Shown in pieces: positions 13,478-13,977 of a DNA stretch of 13,977 bases (positions within the stretch are counted from its first letter, which is position 1; each line of letters opens with the position of its first letter). A program made the position numbers and the translations under genes. The notes under the pieces are model-generated. The model was not told where the DNA came from, made no database searches, and saw only the letters and a list, made by a program, of their open reading frames with translations. This DNA is from an uncultured bacterium (GTDB lineage Bacteria; Bacillota; Clostridia; Oscillospirales; Ruminococcaceae), in NCBI GenBank assembly GCA_905214265.1, contig CAJMLQ010000079.1, forward strand, positions 1-13,977. Reading direction: 5' to 3'.

Positions 13478-13495
13478 GACGAGGTGGTAAAGACA

Positions 13496-13936
13496 GTGAA
13501 TAAGAGAAGCTCAAAACTCAGAATGAAAATTTGCAGCCTGTTTGTCGCAATCTGTATGGTTCTGGCGATGACTGCCTGTGGGAATGTCAATCCGGAAAAA
13601 GAAGCAGCGAGTTCAGCCCCTGAAAACACCACCGGTGCTGTAGAGACAACGATTCTGGAACCAGAGTCCGATCCAGAGCCGGACCTCAGTACGCTGGTGG
13701 ACCCGGCAGAGATGGAATGGGGCTATGAAACGGACAGCAATGATTATCAGCACTGGTATCCCGATGGCGACAAGGGTTCCGACTATTACCTGATATTTGA
13801 GGACGACTATGTGACGGTGGACGACGGCGGAAATCGTACGACCTTCTCCACCACCATTGCAGACGGCCATATCGTAAATTGGAGCGAGGACGATCCGGCC
13901 ATGGACTTCGTTTTCCTCGACAACCCTTACACATAG
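13496..13936 (+). CDS. Small lipoprotein of unknown function
   Basis: A 146-residue lipoprotein. I chose GTG 13496 because GAGGTGG (13481-13487) lies eight bases upstream; an in-frame GTG at 13484 falls within that site. The N-terminus is basic (MNKRSSKLRMK), followed by a hydrophobic stretch and the lipobox AMTAC with Cys28. An Ala/Ser/Pro/Glu-rich linker (about 30-66) precedes a compact acidic domain (about 70-146) rich in Asp, Tyr and Trp (MEWGYETDSNDYQHWYPDGD, DYYLIFEDDYVTVDDGG, IVNWSEDDPAMDF). I know no named family for it. It begins 18 bases after the DUF4428 gene and is the last gene of the operon in this window. It is the second lipoprotein of the operon with a GTG start. It lacks zinc ribbons, as expected for a surface protein. 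Confidence 0.84.
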   Translation: MNKRSSKLRMKICSLFVAICMVLAMTACGNVNPEKEAASSAPENTTGAVETTILEPESDPEPDLSTLVDPAEMEWGYETDSNDYQHWYPDGDKGSDYYLIFEDDYVTVDDGGNRTTFSTTIADGHIVNWSEDDPAMDFVFLDNPYT

Positions 13937-13960
13937 CAATTGCTTTTCCATGTGTAAGGG
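13924..13960 (+). terminator. Inverted repeat overlapping the last stop codon, probable terminator
   Basis: CCCTTACACAT (13924-13934) is perfectly complementary to ATGTGTAAGGG (13950-13960). The left arm lies inside the last codons of the lipoprotein gene and includes the T of its TAG stop. The loop itself holds a palindrome (AGCAATTGCT at 13935-13944). The tract that follows (CTGTAATTTATAG) is only weakly T-rich, so termination may be leaky. Confidence 0.58.
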
Positions 13961-13977
13961 CTGTAATTTATAGGGCG

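Overview
The window reads as a gene-dense, single-strand stretch of a Gram-positive Firmicutes chromosome, most likely a gut Clostridia of the Oscillospiraceae type. That placement is inferred from strong AGGAGG-type ribosome binding sites, lipobox lipoproteins, a moderately high and uneven GC content, and family content (DUF4428, DUF5067-like, TM2, TPM, SPFH with zinc ribbons). All thirteen complete genes I accept are on the + strand. No rRNA, tRNA, CRISPR array, insertion sequence or phage gene was seen.

Region 1 (about 1-3612) starts with the terminator of an unseen upstream gene. A three-gene cassette follows: a small receiver-like protein lacking the residues needed for phosphorylation, an ABC-type extracellular solute-binding lipoprotein with no permease or ATPase nearby, and a two-pass membrane protein with a large extracytoplasmic sensor region and a cytoplasmic LuxR-type DNA-binding domain. 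The cassette closes with a strong intrinsic terminator. The layout suggests a sensing unit, with the binding protein presenting a ligand to a membrane-tethered transcription factor.

Region 2 (3613-3850) is a 240-base intergenic stretch. It holds a second perfect terminator hairpin and a further stem-loop with a C-rich loop ahead of the next operon.

Region 3 (3851-13936) looks like one roughly 10 kb operon. In order it encodes a small Cys-rich zinc-binding protein, an SPFH protein with four C-terminal zinc ribbons, two related membrane-anchored proteins built from a roughly 150-residue repeat plus the same zinc ribbon, a multidomain lipoprotein, a TM2-domain protein, a double zinc-ribbon membrane protein resembling Bacillus YdjG, a TPM-domain membrane protein resembling YdjH, a DUF4428 protein with a second zinc ribbon, and a small lipoprotein. 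SPFH + YdjG-like + TPM matches the core of the Bacillus subtilis pspA-ydjGHI envelope-stress set, but no PspA is visible here. The operon adds a family of shared zinc ribbons and duplicated repeat domains. My working model is an envelope-associated membrane-organising or stress complex whose parts may share zinc-ribbon contacts. This is inference.

The most unusual signals are: the repeat domain of 5697-7954, which shows fusion scars (an internal zinc ribbon and in-frame Shine-Dalgarno plus ATG pairs at repeat heads); the spread of one CxC-x9-CxxC zinc ribbon over three neighbouring genes; two strong intercistronic stem-loops without U-tracts flanking the TM2 gene; and the transporter-less binding protein plus membrane LuxR cassette.
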